DNA of 64,000 nt from Comamonadaceae bacterium (GCA_027488255.1 JAIYBZ010000029.1:62001-126000), one strand, 5' to 3'; counted from the stretch's first letter, positions 10,066-19,865 are shown. Made by a program: numbers and translations. The notes: a model not told the origin generated them from the sequence alone.

Positions 10066-10881
10066 TCAGTCGACCGACCGGCGGCGCGATCGCACAATGC
10101 CTACTTTGGGATTGACCCCTGCCAAAAAGCTCAACATCATTTGGACATCCGCTTGGACTTCAGGTTTGTCTTGGCCCAATTGAAGAATGCGTTCTTTGGC
10201 CACTTCGAATGTCAAATTTTCACGGTACAGCAGTTTGTGCATGGCACGCACGGCCGCAATGCGTTCAGGCGAATAACCGCGCCGGCGCAGTCCCTCTGCA
10301 TTGACCGTTCGAGCCGAGGCCGGTTGCCCCTGGCATGTCACATACGGTGGCAAATCGGCGAACAGCAGAGTGCACATGGCCGTGAAACTGTGGGCACCCA
10401 AACGCAAGAACTGCCTGACCACCGTGAAGCCGCCCAAGATGACCCAATCGCCCACCACCACGTGGCCGGCCAGTTGAGAGTTGTTGGCAAAAATGGTGTG
10501 GCTGCCGATCTGACAGTCGTGTGCCAAATGCACATAAGCCATGAACAAATTGTCATCGCCCACTTGGGTCACACCGCCGCCGTTCACGGTGCCTGCATTG
10601 AAGGTGCAAAACTCACGGATGGTGTTGCCATTGCCAATCACCAAGCGGGTGGGCTCACCGGCATATTTTTTGTCTTGCGGGGCAGCGCCCAAAGACGAGT
10701 AACTGTGCACATGGTTGTTTTGACCCAGGGTGGTGTGCCCCTCAATCGTGCAGTGCGAGCCCACAGTAGAGCCCGCACCAATGACCACATTTGGGCCGAT
10801 GATGGTGTAGGGGCCAACCGTAACGGATGTATCGAGCTGGGCTGCGGGATCGACCAATGCCGTGGAATGAATTGTTGCCAT
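10066..10881 (-). CDS. lpxA: UDP-N-acetylglucosamine (or GlcNAc3N) acyltransferase LpxA
   Basis: LpxA transfers a 3-hydroxyacyl chain from ACP to the 3 position of the UDP-sugar, the first step of lipid A synthesis. The 271-residue left-handed beta-helix keeps the catalytic histidine H121 (E. coli H125) in HLAHDC and H140 (E. coli H144). It differs from E. coli at substrate-facing sites: the TIHRGT motif reads TFNAGT (residues 93-98), and E. coli H160 is R156. M169 stands where E. coli has the chain-length residue G173, as in the C10-specific Pseudomonas enzyme. Together with gnnAB this suggests N-acylation with a shorter hydroxyacyl chain. The start is ATG at 10881 with GAGG just upstream. 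Confidence 0.95.
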   Translation of the reverse strand: MATIHSTALVDPAAQLDTSVTVGPYTIIGPNVVIGAGSTVGSHCTIEGHTTLGQNNHVHSYSSLGAAPQDKKYAGEPTRLVIGNGNTIREFCTFNAGTVNGGGVTQVGDDNLFMAYVHLAHDCQIGSHTIFANNSQLAGHVVVGDWVILGGFTVVRQFLRLGAHSFTAMCTLLFADLPPYVTCQGQPASARTVNAEGLRRRGYSPERIAAVRAMHKLLYRENLTFEVAKERILQLGQDKPEVQADVQMMLSFLAGVNPKVGIVRSRRRSVD

Positions 10882-10887
10882 AGGACC

Positions 10888-11328
10888 TCAAGCAATTTTC
10901 CGCATGGTGCACATCAAATCAGCTTCGCAAGCCAATTCATCACCCACCTTGGCCTGGGCCTTGAATTTAAAAATGCCCGCTTTCATGCGCTCGAGTTGAA
11001 CATCGAGAGTCAGTTGATCACCCGGCTCTACGGGGCGCTTGAATCGCGCCCCATCAATGCCGGCGAAATAATAGACCGTGTTTTCATCAGGAGCCGCATC
11101 CAAAGTATCAAACGACAACAGTGCGGCCGCCTGCGCCAACGCTTCGAGCATCAAGACGCCAGGCATCACCGGGCGATGCGGGAAATGCCCCAAAAAATAG
11201 GGTTCATTGATGGTCACGTTTTTCAAAGCTTTGATGCGCACGCCTTTCTCGATCTCTAAAACCCGATCCACCAACAAAATGGGGTAACGGTGCGGCAACT
11301 GCTTGAGAATTTGGTGAATGTCCATCAT
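10888..11328 (-). CDS. fabZ: 3-hydroxyacyl-ACP dehydratase FabZ
   Basis: FabZ dehydrates 3-hydroxyacyl-ACP during fatty acid elongation and competes with LpxA and LpxD for the same pool. The 146-residue hot-dog protein has the active-site H48 in [15 protein letters not shown] and E62 in LMLEALAQ. Two ATG codons stand side by side at 11328 and 11325; AAGGAAA upstream fits either. The gene lies 2 bases from the lpxD stop and 6 bases from lpxA, the usual order. Confidence 0.97.
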   Translation of the reverse strand: MMDIHQILKQLPHRYPILLVDRVLEIEKGVRIKALKNVTINEPYFLGHFPHRPVMPGVLMLEALAQAAALLSFDTLDAAPDENTVYYFAGIDGARFKRPVEPGDQLTLDVQLERMKAGIFKFKAQAKVGDELACEADLMCTMRKIA

Positions 11329-11330
11329 GG

Positions 11331-12323
11331 TCAGATTTCCTTGTTATTGTGCTTGTGATCCTGGGTCTCTAAAGCTTTGATGCGTTCGCGAAGCCGAGAC
11401 AATTGTTTGAGACTGGCCGCGTTTTTTTCCCAGTTGACATTGCTGTCCAGGGGAAACATGCCGGTGTAATGGCCGGGCTGCAAAACAGATCGCGTCACCA
11501 CCGAAGCTGCCGAAATATGCACATGGTCTGCCAAAGTCAAATGACCCAAGACCACAGCCCCGCCGCCTACGGTGCAATGCGCACCGATTCGCGCACTGCC
11601 CGCAATGCCCACACACCCGGCCATGGCGGTATGCCGCCCCACATGCACGTTGTGACCAATTTGAATGAGGTTGTCGAGCTTGACACCGTCTTCAATGACG
11701 GTGTCTTCTAAGGCACCGCGATCAATGCAGGTGTTGGCACCAATTTCTACATCGTTGCCAATGCGTACCGCGCCCAATTGTTCTATCTTTTCCCATTCGC
11801 CTTGATGCGGCGCAAAGCCGAAACCATCCGCGCCAATGACCGCCCCAGAATGGACGATACAACGCGCTCCGATGCTGCAATCTTCACCCAATGTGACGCG
11901 TGATTTGAGGACGCTTGCCGCCCCAACCGACGCGCCACGCTCAATCACGCACAAAGGGCCAATGACCGCGTCATCGGCAATCGTGGCTTGCGGGTCGATG
12001 ACCGCACTGGGGTGGATTTTGGGACCCGACGAACGCGCCTGGCGCTGTTTCCATAAACGGGTCAGACGGGCAAAATACAAATAGGGGTCATCGGTGATGA
12101 TCGCGGCCTGTCGTTGCGCCGCAAGCGCTTCAAAGGCCGGGGAAACAATGACACAGCCCGCAAGACTGGCAGACAAATCTTTTTGATAACGGGCTTGACT
12201 TAAAAAACTGATGTGGTGCGACTGAGCGGTTTGCAAAGGCGCCAATCCCGTGATGAGTTGGTCAGCGGCACCGAGCAGGCGACCGCCCAGAGCCTCTACG
12301 ATAGCGCCGAGTGTCAGTGACAC
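11331..12323 (-). CDS. lpxD: UDP-3-O-(3-hydroxyacyl)glucosamine N-acyltransferase
   Basis: LpxD adds the second hydroxyacyl chain, at the 2-amino group, in the third step of lipid A synthesis. The 330-residue protein has a short N-terminal uridine-binding domain to about residue 100, a hexapeptide-repeat beta-helix, and a C-terminal helix ending in charged residues. The catalytic histidine is H224 in QIGHNVHVG. The start is a GTG at 12323, giving [14 protein letters not shown] as in relatives, with a weak GAG ribosome site. It follows skp by 23 bases. Confidence 0.96.
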   Translation of the reverse strand: MSLTLGAIVEALGGRLLGAADQLITGLAPLQTAQSHHISFLSQARYQKDLSASLAGCVIVSPAFEALAAQRQAAIITDDPYLYFARLTRLWKQRQARSSGPKIHPSAVIDPQATIADDAVIGPLCVIERGASVGAASVLKSRVTLGEDCSIGARCIVHSGAVIGADGFGFAPHQGEWEKIEQLGAVRIGNDVEIGANTCIDRGALEDTVIEDGVKLDNLIQIGHNVHVGRHTAMAGCVGIAGSARIGAHCTVGGGAVVLGHLTLADHVHISAASVVTRSVLQPGHYTGMFPLDSNVNWEKNAASLKQLSRLRERIKALETQDHKHNNKEI

Positions 12324-12346
12324 AATCTCAAACAGGCCAAAGCCTG

Positions 12347-12865
12347 TTACTTGCCCACCGAGGCGTTGAGGGCCCTGATGACTTTTTCAGTGATGTCGTG
12401 CTTGGGATTGAAGTAAGCGGCGTCTTGCAAAATCAAATCGTATTTTTCAGATTCAGCCACTTGCTTCACAGCGCGGCCAGCTCGCTCAAACAACATTTGG
12501 TTTTCTTCATTTTTGCGCGCACCCAAATCTTCTTGGAATTCACGCTGACGGCGCTTCAAATCGCGGTCTTGATCAATCAATTGCTTTTGTTTTGCGGCGC
12601 GGGACGTTTCGGACATGGTCGGCGCATCGCGCTCAAATTTTTCAGCCGAACTCTTGAATGACGAAATCGCTTCATTCAGGTCTTTTTCACGCTTTAAAAA
12701 CTCAGACTCCAGCTTCGCCTGAGCGGCTTTGGCCACGTTCGAGTCACGCAGAATGCGGTCGGTGTTGACTATGCCAATTTTGAAATCCTGAGCGTGTGCC
12801 CAACCGGCAAAGGTCGAAGCGCAAGCCAAGAGGGCCAACAGAAGGTTCTTGCGAAAGTTTGTCAT
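12347..12865 (-). CDS. skp: OmpH/Skp periplasmic chaperone
   Basis: Skp holds unfolded outer-membrane proteins in the periplasm and hands them to the BAM complex. The 172-residue precursor has a signal peptide cut after AGWAHA (about residue 25), a short beta core starting [12 protein letters not shown], and a long alpha-helical arm rich in K, E, R and Q from about 45 to 130. The ATG at 12865 shares one base with the bamA stop (TAATG), so chaperone and acceptor are co-translated. Confidence 0.93.
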   Translation of the reverse strand: MTNFRKNLLLALLACASTFAGWAHAQDFKIGIVNTDRILRDSNVAKAAQAKLESEFLKREKDLNEAISSFKSSAEKFERDAPTMSETSRAAKQKQLIDQDRDLKRRQREFQEDLGARKNEENQMLFERAGRAVKQVAESEKYDLILQDAAYFNPKHDITEKVIRALNASVGK

Positions 12866-15177
12866 TAGAAGGCTGTTCCGATTTGAAATTGAACACGTTG
12901 GATTTTATCGTTGGTCTGCTTCCGGATGGGCACGGCGTAAGAAAGGCGCAATGGACCCATAGGCGAAATCCAGCTCAAACCAAAACCGGTGGAGGCACTC
13001 AGCTTGTTGAATGAGAAATCGTCAGATTCCGCATAGGCACGGCCAACATCTGTGAAGCCATAGAAGCGCAGCGTCTTGTCGTTACCCGTGCCTGGGAAGG
13101 GCATCAAAAACTCTGCATTCAACACCAGTTTTTTAGGCCCGCCCAAGTAAATGGGAGGGGTGTCTGAACTGGTTGGACCGACAGAGGACTGCTCAAATCC
13201 CCGCACGGTGCCCAAACCACCGACATAGAAGTTTTTGAACAGTGGGAACTGTTTGTTGTTGAGACTCTGTCCCCATCCTATGTCTGCGTTGAGAGCCAAA
13301 GTGTATTTTTTGCTCAGCGGAATGTATTGCTGATATTGATAATTACTGCGGAAATATCGAACATCCCCCGCCATACTCAGATCAGCATTTAGGCGTTGGT
13401 AAGTGCCTTTGTTGGGAACCAAAGCACTGTCACGTCCATCGCGCGACCAACCCAATGTCAATGGGAAAGCGGTGCTGGTATAGCCATTTTCTTGGGCATA
13501 TGCCCTCCATGGTGTAGGCAAGGTTTGGCTGGTTCCTTCACGAATTTCAGTCTGCTCAGCATTCAACCCCATGAACACCGTATCCGTCTCCGTCACAGGC
13601 ACGCCAAAACGCACACCCAAGCCAGAGTTGATCAGGCTGTAAGAATTGATGTCACCCAAGTAGGGCCGTGTCGTTCGTTGGAAGACATCCAAAGTGCGTG
13701 AAATACCGGTTTGGGTGAAGTAAGGATCGGTGGTGCTCAGCACCAAATTGCGGTTGTATTTGCTGGTGTTGACTTCCACCGCCAAATAATTGCCCGAGCC
13801 AAATGCGTTCTCTTGACGAATGCCAAAGCTCAATGTCACTTTTTCAGCCGATGAAAAACCAGCACCCAAAGACACGCTGCCTGTGGGCTTTTCAGCCACG
13901 GTGAACATCAAATCCACTTGATCGGGCGTACCGGGAATTTCCACGGTTTCGACATTGACTTCGGTGAAAAAGCCCAATCGGTCCACACGGTCTCGCGACA
14001 AACGGATTTTGTCGCCGTCGTACCACGCGGCTTCAAACTGGCGGAATTCGCGCCGAATGACCTCGTCACGGGTTCGGTTGTTGCCGGTCACCAAAATGCG
14101 CCGAACATAGGCTCGGCGTGAGGGCTCGGCCTGCAAAACAAATTGAACACGGTTGTTCTGTCGGTCGATTTCGGGTTTGACATCCACCCTTGCGAAAGCA
14201 AAACCAAACTTACCAAAGTAATCGGTAAAAGCTTTGGTGGTCTCGGCCACAGTCTCGGCGTTGTAGGGCTTGCCCACGGCAATTTTGACCAGGGCTTTGA
14301 ACTCGTCGTCCTTTTCCAGGTAATTGCCTTCCAACTTGACGCCCGACACCACAAAGCGCTCACCTTCGGTCACGTTGATGGTGATCGCCATTTCTCGCTT
14401 GTCGGGAGAGATCGACACTTGGGTGGAGTCAATGCGGAATTCCAAAAAACCCCGCGACAGATAAAAAGACTTCAATGCCTCCAGATCGGCATTGAGCTTG
14501 GTCCTGGAGTAGCGATCTGATTTGGTGTACCAACTCATCCAACCGCCAGTGTCCAGGTTGAACTGGTCGCGCAATTCAGCCTCTTTGAAGACCTTGTTGC
14601 CCACGATTTGAATGGTTTTGATCTTGGCTGGGCCACCTTCCGCGATGGTGAAACTCAGGCTCACACGGTTGCGGTCAACGGGGGTGGCCGTGGTGACCAC
14701 TTCGGCGGCATACAAACTGCGGCTGATGTATTGGCGTTTGAGTTCTTGTTCGGCTTTGTCGGCCAGCGCTTTGTCAAATGGTCGACCTTCGGCCAATCCC
14801 ACCTCTTTCAAAGCTTTGATCAACACGTCCTTGTCAAACTCTTTGAGCCCCACAAACTCAACGGCTGCCACCGAGGGGCGTTCTTCCACCACCACCACCA
14901 GCACATCCCCTTGGGTTTCCAAGCGCACATCTTTGAACAAGCCCAAAGCAAACAGCGCCCGGATCGCAGCCGCCCCTTTTTCGTCAGAATATTGATCACC
15001 GACACGCAAAGGGATGGAGGCGAATACAGTGCCGGATTCAATCCGCTGCAAACCCTCCACACGAATGTCACGCACCGTGAACGGCTCAACTGCCCAGGCC
15101 GGCAAACAAGCCAACAAGGCCACTGCGGCAGCGGCAAGGCCAGGTCGAACGTGTGAATGAAAGTTTTTAAAAATCAT
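12865..15177 (-). CDS. bamA: Outer membrane protein assembly factor BamA
   Basis: BamA is the central pore of the machine that inserts beta-barrel proteins in the outer membrane. From ATG 15177 the precursor has 770 residues: a signal peptide ending in PAWA (near residue 29), five POTRA domains to about residue 430, and a 16-strand barrel. The barrel has the lid motif VRGFEQSS and ends in F, the usual C-terminal signal. The frame is open upstream to 15342, but the signal peptide fixes the start. Most relatives have rseP directly before bamA; here there is a 220-base gap with a possible promoter. Confidence 0.97.
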   Translation of the reverse strand: MIFKNFHSHVRPGLAAAAVALLACLPAWAVEPFTVRDIRVEGLQRIESGTVFASIPLRVGDQYSDEKGAAAIRALFALGLFKDVRLETQGDVLVVVVEERPSVAAVEFVGLKEFDKDVLIKALKEVGLAEGRPFDKALADKAEQELKRQYISRSLYAAEVVTTATPVDRNRVSLSFTIAEGGPAKIKTIQIVGNKVFKEAELRDQFNLDTGGWMSWYTKSDRYSRTKLNADLEALKSFYLSRGFLEFRIDSTQVSISPDKREMAITINVTEGERFVVSGVKLEGNYLEKDDEFKALVKIAVGKPYNAETVAETTKAFTDYFGKFGFAFARVDVKPEIDRQNNRVQFVLQAEPSRRAYVRRILVTGNNRTRDEVIRREFRQFEAAWYDGDKIRLSRDRVDRLGFFTEVNVETVEIPGTPDQVDLMFTVAEKPTGSVSLGAGFSSAEKVTLSFGIRQENAFGSGNYLAVEVNTSKYNRNLVLSTTDPYFTQTGISRTLDVFQRTTRPYLGDINSYSLINSGLGVRFGVPVTETDTVFMGLNAEQTEIREGTSQTLPTPWRAYAQENGYTSTAFPLTLGWSRDGRDSALVPNKGTYQRLNADLSMAGDVRYFRSNYQYQQYIPLSKKYTLALNADIGWGQSLNNKQFPLFKNFYVGGLGTVRGFEQSSVGPTSSDTPPIYLGGPKKLVLNAEFLMPFPGTGNDKTLRFYGFTDVGRAYAESDDFSFNKLSASTGFGLSWISPMGPLRLSYAVPIRKQTNDKIQRVQFQIGTAF

Positions 15178-15397
15178 GGGGCAACCGTTAATCGGGTCAC
15201 AGTCGGCCATGTGTGCGACATGTCGGCTGTCAACCTCATTGAAAAACCTTATTTTGTGTCGCCAATCAGGCATCGAAACAACATTTCCACCCACTGGGGC
15301 GAGGTCACGGCCCAGAGGCGCCGCGCACCCGAGATAATACACCTCCCGAGAGGGAAAATCACTGGAAATCCTGTGCCCGAGCCCGAGGAAAATGCAC
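15178..15397 (-). promoter_or_regulatory. dxr-bamA gap with candidate bamA promoter
   Basis: This gap of 220 bases holds no gene; the protease gene rseP is usually found here. A TATTAT hexamer on the minus strand at 15339-15334 is a candidate -10, giving a leader of about 150 bases before the bamA ATG. The -35 is poor. No clear sigma-E promoter (GGAACTT type) was found. A small CCTC/GAGG hairpin lies next to the hexamer. Confidence 0.35.
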
Positions 15398-16591
15398 TTA
15401 ATTCAAACCCGCAACCACTTCTCGGGCCTGCTCTCGACTTTGCCTGTCCAGCGCCAGCAAATCCTCCAAGTTTTGGGGGCGGGCGGAATGTATGCGGCCT
15501 AGAGTGGCATCGTTGACGTGGTGAATTTGGTCAAACCGGATGCGCCGATTTAAAAACGCATCCACGGCGACTTCGTTGGCCGCATTGAGCACAGCACAAC
15601 TGCCCGATGGCCCCTCCAGGGTTTGCCATGCCAATTTCAGACCCGGAAAGCGCTCGGGATGTCCGTGCTCCTCCATGGATTCAAAAGTCATTGGAGCCAA
15701 AGCTCTGAAGTCCAAGGCGGCGGCGCCCGACGACATGCGCTCGGGCCAACTCAGCCCATAAGCAATAGGCACCCGCATGTCGGGAGTTCCCAATTGCGCC
15801 ACCACAGAGTGATCGGTGAATTGAACCATAGAATGGATCACGCTTTGGGGGTGGATCACCACTTCCAACTGACGCGGCGCCAGACCAAAAAGATAGCGCG
15901 CCTCAATCACCTCCAAAGCCTTGTTCATCATGGTCGCGGAGTCGACTGAGATTTTTCGACCCATGACCCAATTGGGGTGAGCGCATGCCTGCTCAGGGGT
16001 CACCTCTTTCAAGCTGCCGAGTTCGAGGCCGCGAAAGGGCCCACCGGAAGCGGTCAAGATGATCTTGTCCACCCGTCTGGGCCAAGTGGCGGGGTCTTCG
16101 GGCAATGATTGAAAAATGGCGGAATGTTCGCTGTCAATGGGCAAGAGCACCGCCCCACCCTCTTTCACGGCAGACAAAAAGACTTCGCCACCCACCACCA
16201 GCGCCTCTTTGTTGGCGAGCAACAGGCGTTTACCGGCGCGAGCGGCAGCCAAGCAGGGCGACAAACCCGCCGCTCCCACAATGGCTGCCATGACCGCATC
16301 GACTTCGGGGTCACTGGCGACGGCATCCAAAGCTGCCACGCCCGATCGAACTTCGGTTTGAATGCCTTCTGCGCGCAAACGATCCGCTAACGCGCGGGCG
16401 GCCTGCGGGTCCACCATGACGGCCACTTGCGGCCTGAACTGGGCACATTGGGTCAGCATCAGATCCACTTGGGTCGATGCCGTCAGGGCATGAACGCGAA
16501 AGCGATCAGGATGGCGGGACAAAACATCCAATGTGCTTTTCCCGATAGAGCCGGTGGAGCCCAACACGGTGATGCGTTGTGGAGTGGACAT
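15398..16591 (-). CDS. dxr: 1-deoxy-D-xylulose 5-phosphate reductoisomerase
   Basis: Dxr (IspC) converts DXP to 2-C-methylerythritol 4-phosphate using NADPH, the first committed step of the MEP isoprenoid pathway. The 397-residue protein has the NADPH site GSTGSIGKST at residues 11-20, LLANKEALV, the metal- and substrate-binding stretch PIDSEHSAIFQ, SGGPFRG and SVDSATMMNK. The start is ATG at 16591 with only a weak ribosome site. It follows cdsA by 16 bases. Confidence 0.97.
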   Translation of the reverse strand: MSTPQRITVLGSTGSIGKSTLDVLSRHPDRFRVHALTASTQVDLMLTQCAQFRPQVAVMVDPQAARALADRLRAEGIQTEVRSGVAALDAVASDPEVDAVMAAIVGAAGLSPCLAAARAGKRLLLANKEALVVGGEVFLSAVKEGGAVLLPIDSEHSAIFQSLPEDPATWPRRVDKIILTASGGPFRGLELGSLKEVTPEQACAHPNWVMGRKISVDSATMMNKALEVIEARYLFGLAPRQLEVVIHPQSVIHSMVQFTDHSVVAQLGTPDMRVPIAYGLSWPERMSSGAAALDFRALAPMTFESMEEHGHPERFPGLKLAWQTLEGPSGSCAVLNAANEVAVDAFLNRRIRFDQIHHVNDATLGRIHSARPQNLEDLLALDRQSREQAREVVAGLN

Positions 16592-16607
16592 GAGAATCGC
16601 TTTTCAG

Positions 16608-17456
16608 TTAAATCCAGAAGACCAACATCATGGCCAAAGGCAATGTTGGGAGCAAGGCATCGATGCGGTCCAACACCCCACCATGTCCCGGCAACAAGCC
16701 GGAGCTGTCTTTGATGCCGGCGCTGCGTTTGACCAAGGACTCAACCAAGTCCCCGACCACACTCATGGCGGCCATGAACAGCAGTGCAGGCAGAGCCACC
16801 CACCACCCTTTTGCCCAGAGCAGCGAGAACAAGCTCAGATCGGCGGGGGCCAAGGCTTGGTCCACTTCAGCCCAGACCAAAGCGACCAGCAAAACACCCA
16901 ACATGCCGCCCAGCACCCCTTCCCAACTTTTGCCGGGGCTGATGGTGACTGCCAACTTGGTTTTGATCCAACGCCCGCCCAAAGCCTTGCCGAAAAAATA
17001 CGCAAAGACATCGGCCGCCCAAACCAATACCAACACCGACAGCAAAAAATTAACGCCGCGTTGATGGGCTTGCGCCATGGCAATCCAAGCCAAAACCAAT
17101 AAGACCAGTCCTGCGCCCCAACGGCTGCCTTTCGGCCAGAGAGACCAACCCGAAACACCGCGCTGCAGCATCCACGCCCCCAGCAAGACCCACATGGCGC
17201 CGGCAATCAACCAAATCAAGGCGGGGGCCATGCGAACCCAACCCGCATGTTCTGCCCAAGCGCAGGCCATCAAACACAGCACCGCCCCCGTCCACGCTTG
17301 CCATGAGGGAACCCCATTCAATCGCCCCCATTCCCAAGCAGCCGCTGCGATCAGGATGACTGTCAAAGCCATAAAGGGCCAAGCCGCGGAAGCAAACAAG
17401 GCGGGCAACAGCAAGGCCAACAAGACCAAGGCGGTGATGACTCTTTGCTTGAGCAT
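16608..17456 (-). CDS. cdsA: Phosphatidate cytidylyltransferase
   Basis: CdsA makes CDP-diacylglycerol from phosphatidic acid and CTP, the branch point for phospholipids, in the inner membrane. The 282-residue protein is mostly hydrophobic with about eight membrane segments. It carries the family signature near the C-terminus: SLVKRSAGIKDSSGLLPGHGG followed by LDRID. The start is ATG at 17456 with CTGGAG upstream. That ribosome site begins directly after the T run of an intrinsic terminator, so cdsA transcripts must read through it. The usual upstream neighbour uppS is missing. Confidence 0.96.
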   Translation of the reverse strand: MLKQRVITALVLLALLLPALFASAAWPFMALTVILIAAAAWEWGRLNGVPSWQAWTGAVLCLMACAWAEHAGWVRMAPALIWLIAGAMWVLLGAWMLQRGVSGWSLWPKGSRWGAGLVLLVLAWIAMAQAHQRGVNFLLSVLVLVWAADVFAYFFGKALGGRWIKTKLAVTISPGKSWEGVLGGMLGVLLVALVWAEVDQALAPADLSLFSLLWAKGWWVALPALLFMAAMSVVGDLVESLVKRSAGIKDSSGLLPGHGGVLDRIDALLPTLPLAMMLVFWI

Positions 17457-17467
17457 GAACTCTCCAG

Positions 17468-17491
17468 AAAAAAGGCCGCCTATGGGCGGCC
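17468..17491 (-). terminator. Intrinsic terminator/attenuator between frr and cdsA
   Basis: On the minus strand a perfect 7-bp stem GGCCGCC/GGCGGCC (17491-17485 and 17480-17474) with a 4-base loop is followed by six T residues (17473-17468). The cdsA start lies only 11 bases further on, leaving no room for a promoter. This is a classical Rho-independent terminator after frr, and cdsA must depend on readthrough. Confidence 0.85.
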
Positions 17492-17528
17492 TGTCAGGCC
17501 GTGAAAAGCCACGACGCAGGATTCAAAC

Positions 17529-18089
17529 TCAAACCGCCATGATCTCTTGTTCTTTGGCGGAAACCAACTGATCAATCTCGGTCATGCGTTTGTCAGTCAG
17601 TTTTTGGATCTCGGCTTCTGCACGCTTTTGATCGTCTTCAGAAGCCTCTTTGTCTTTCACCAATTTTTTCACCGATTCGTTTGCGTCACGGCGCAAATTG
17701 CGAATCGCGATCTTGCCGTTCTCACCTTCGGTGCGGGCCAATTTGGTCATTTCTTTGCGGCGCTCTTCACTCATCGGCGGCATCGGCACGCGAATCAATT
17801 CGCCCATGGACGCAGGGTTCAAACCCAATTCGCTTTCGCGAATGGCTTTTTCAATCTTGGCGCCCATGCCTTTTTCCCAAGGCTGAACGCTGATGGTGCG
17901 AGAGTCCATCAAGGACACATTGGCCACTTGGGACAGAGGCACCAGCGAGCCGTAATAGTCGACATGAATGGTGTCCAACAGCGCAGGATTGGCACGGCCC
18001 GTGCGAATGCGCGTCAGGTTATTTTTGAAAGCCGCAATGGACTGCTCCATCTTGGTTTCGGTTGTTTTTTTGATGTCTGCAATGGTCAT
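17529..18089 (-). CDS. frr: Ribosome recycling factor
   Basis: RRF, with EF-G, splits the post-termination ribosome. The 186-residue protein has the usual three-helix bundle, with [16 protein letters not shown] in the first helix and the [13 protein letters not shown] beta-domain segment. ATG at 18089 is preceded by GAGGAG. It lies 24 bases after pyrH and ends before an intrinsic terminator, so it closes the rpsB-tsf-pyrH-frr unit. Confidence 0.97.
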   Translation of the reverse strand: MTIADIKKTTETKMEQSIAAFKNNLTRIRTGRANPALLDTIHVDYYGSLVPLSQVANVSLMDSRTISVQPWEKGMGAKIEKAIRESELGLNPASMGELIRVPMPPMSEERRKEMTKLARTEGENGKIAIRNLRRDANESVKKLVKDKEASEDDQKRAEAEIQKLTDKRMTEIDQLVSAKEQEIMAV

Positions 18090-18113
18090 GGGGTTCTCCT
18101 CGTCAGAACGGGC

Positions 18114-18836
18114 TCAAGCATAAACCAGTGTGCCTTCATCCTCACCCAGAACCACGCGCTGCAAAGCACCGTTCTTGATGATCGAGAAGACCTTGATTGG
18201 CAACTTTTGGTCGCGGCACAAGGCAAAGGCGGTGGCATCCATGATGCCCAAGTTGCGAGAAATGGCTTCGTCGAAGCTGATCTCGCTGTAACGCGTGGCG
18301 GATGCGTCTTTTTTGGGATCAGCTGAGTAAACACCGTCGACCTTGGTCGCCTTCAAAACAATTTCGGCACCAATCTCTGCACCCCGCAGCGCTGCGGCCG
18401 TGTCGGTGGTGAAAAATGGATTGCCCGTTCCGGCCGCAAACACCACCACCTTGCCCTCTTCGAGGTACTGCAAGGCTTTAGGGCGAACATAGGGCTCGAC
18501 CACTTGGTCAATACCAATGGCCGACATCACCCGCGCGGTGAGACCGGCTTTGTCAAACGCATCTGCCAAAGCCAAAGAGTTCATCACGGTGGCCAACATG
18601 CCCATGTAGTCCGCGGTGGCACGGTCCATGCCGACCGAGCCCCCTGCCACACCCCTGAAGATGTTGCCGCCACCAATGACGACGGCCACTTGGACGCCCA
18701 ATCGGGTGACATCGGCAATTTCTTCGGCCATGCGCACAATCGTGGCGCGGTTGATGCCAAAAGAATCGTCCCCCATCAGGGCCTCGCCTGACAGCTTGAG
18801 CAAAATACGCTTATAGACTGGCTGGGCTGAAGACAT
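18114..18836 (-). CDS. pyrH: Uridylate kinase
   Basis: PyrH phosphorylates UMP to UDP for pyrimidine nucleotide supply. It is an amino-acid-kinase-fold enzyme of 240 residues with KLSGEALMG at the N-terminus, [10 protein letters not shown] for the phosphate loop, and the [12 protein letters not shown] stretch near residue 140. The start is ATG at 18836 with AAGGAG upstream; a TTG 7 codons earlier would extend the frame but has no ribosome site. The family is usually hexameric and feedback-inhibited by UTP. Confidence 0.97.
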   Translation of the reverse strand: MSSAQPVYKRILLKLSGEALMGDDSFGINRATIVRMAEEIADVTRLGVQVAVVIGGGNIFRGVAGGSVGMDRATADYMGMLATVMNSLALADAFDKAGLTARVMSAIGIDQVVEPYVRPKALQYLEEGKVVVFAAGTGNPFFTTDTAAALRGAEIGAEIVLKATKVDGVYSADPKKDASATRYSEISFDEAISRNLGIMDATAFALCRDQKLPIKVFSIIKNGALQRVVLGEDEGTLVYA

Positions 18837-18892
18837 GATGGGCTCCTTGTGTTTCAAAGTGGAAGACGAATAGGCAACTCAAACCAAGAGAA

Positions 18893-19786
18893 TCAAGCAG
18901 CTCCTTGCGCAGCAGCCACTTGAGCCGCCACTTCGGCCGCGAAGTCATCGACTTTCTTCTCAATGCCTTCACCCACCACGTACAGTGTGAATGCCTTCAC
19001 GGAAGTGCCTGAAGCCTTGAGCATTTGCTCAACCGTTTGCTTGTCGTTCTTGACGAAAGTCTGGTTGAACAAAGAAACCTCTTTCAGGTATTTTTGCACC
19101 GAACCTTCGACCATTTTGGTGACGATGTCGGCAGGCTTGCCCGATTCAGCGGCCTTGGCAGCAGCCACAGAGCGCTCTTTCTCGATCAACTCAGCAGGCA
19201 CTTCAGCGCTGGTCAAAGACACCGGCTTCATGGCGGCCACGTGCATGGCCACATCTTTGGCTGCCGTCTCGTCGCCTTCGTACTCGACCAACACGCCAAT
19301 GCGGGTGCCGTGCAGGTAGTTGGCCAATTTGGCGGCGCCTGCTGCGCGCTTGAAGCGGCGGAAGCTCATGTTTTCACCGATCTTGCCGATCAGACCCTTG
19401 CGCACTTCTTCCAATGTGGGGCCAAAGCCGTCTTGGCTGTAAGGCAAAGCACCCAAAGCCGCGATGTCGGCGGGGTTGTGCTCAGCCACCAATTTGGCAG
19501 CGGCGTTGGCCAAGGCCAAGAAACTGTCGTTTTTGGTCACGAAGTCGGTTTCGCAGTTGACTTCGATCATGGCGCCGGTGGTGCCGTTCACGAAACTGGT
19601 GACCACACCCTCAGCCGTCACGCGCGATGCGGCCTTGCCTGCTTTGGTACCCAATTTGACGCGCAACAACTCTTCGGCTTTGGCCATGTCGCCATCCGCC
19701 TCGGTCAATGCTTTTTTGCACTCCATCATGGGAGCGTCGGTTTTTGCGCGCAGTTCAGCGACCATGCTTGCGGTAATTGCAGCCAT
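18893..19786 (-). CDS. tsf: Translation elongation factor Ts
   Basis: EF-Ts exchanges GDP for GTP on EF-Tu. The 297-residue protein has an N-terminal UBA-like domain with [16 protein letters not shown], the EF-Tu contact TDFVTKND near residue 80, and the two core subdomains. The start is ATG at 19786 with ACGGAG upstream. It follows rpsB after a terminator-like hairpin, so its level is probably set partly by readthrough. Confidence 0.97.
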   Translation of the reverse strand: MAAITASMVAELRAKTDAPMMECKKALTEADGDMAKAEELLRVKLGTKAGKAASRVTAEGVVTSFVNGTTGAMIEVNCETDFVTKNDSFLALANAAAKLVAEHNPADIAALGALPYSQDGFGPTLEEVRKGLIGKIGENMSFRRFKRAAGAAKLANYLHGTRIGVLVEYEGDETAAKDVAMHVAAMKPVSLTSAEVPAELIEKERSVAAAKAAESGKPADIVTKMVEGSVQKYLKEVSLFNQTFVKNDKQTVEQMLKASGTSVKAFTLYVVGEGIEKKVDDFAAEVAAQVAAAQGAA

Positions 19787-19821
19787 TTTGATTTCTCCGT
19801 ATTCAGTCAAAAAGTGAGATT

Positions 19822-19848
19822 AAAAAAAAGGGGCCACAAAGCCCCTTT
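19822..19848 (-). terminator. Intergenic attenuator between rpsB and tsf
   Basis: On the minus strand AAAGGGGC pairs with GCCCCTTT (8 bp, 6-base loop; arms 19848-19841 and 19834-19827) and is followed by a run of T residues. It lies just after the rpsB stop and 35 bases before tsf. It probably lets S2 and EF-Ts be made in different amounts. Confidence 0.8.
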
Positions 19849-19865
19849 CATCGAGTGTTTGAAAC

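Noticed and set aside
12865-15342. Longer BamA start at 15342
   Set aside because: The extra 55 residues precede an obvious signal peptide that begins at the ATG at 15177.
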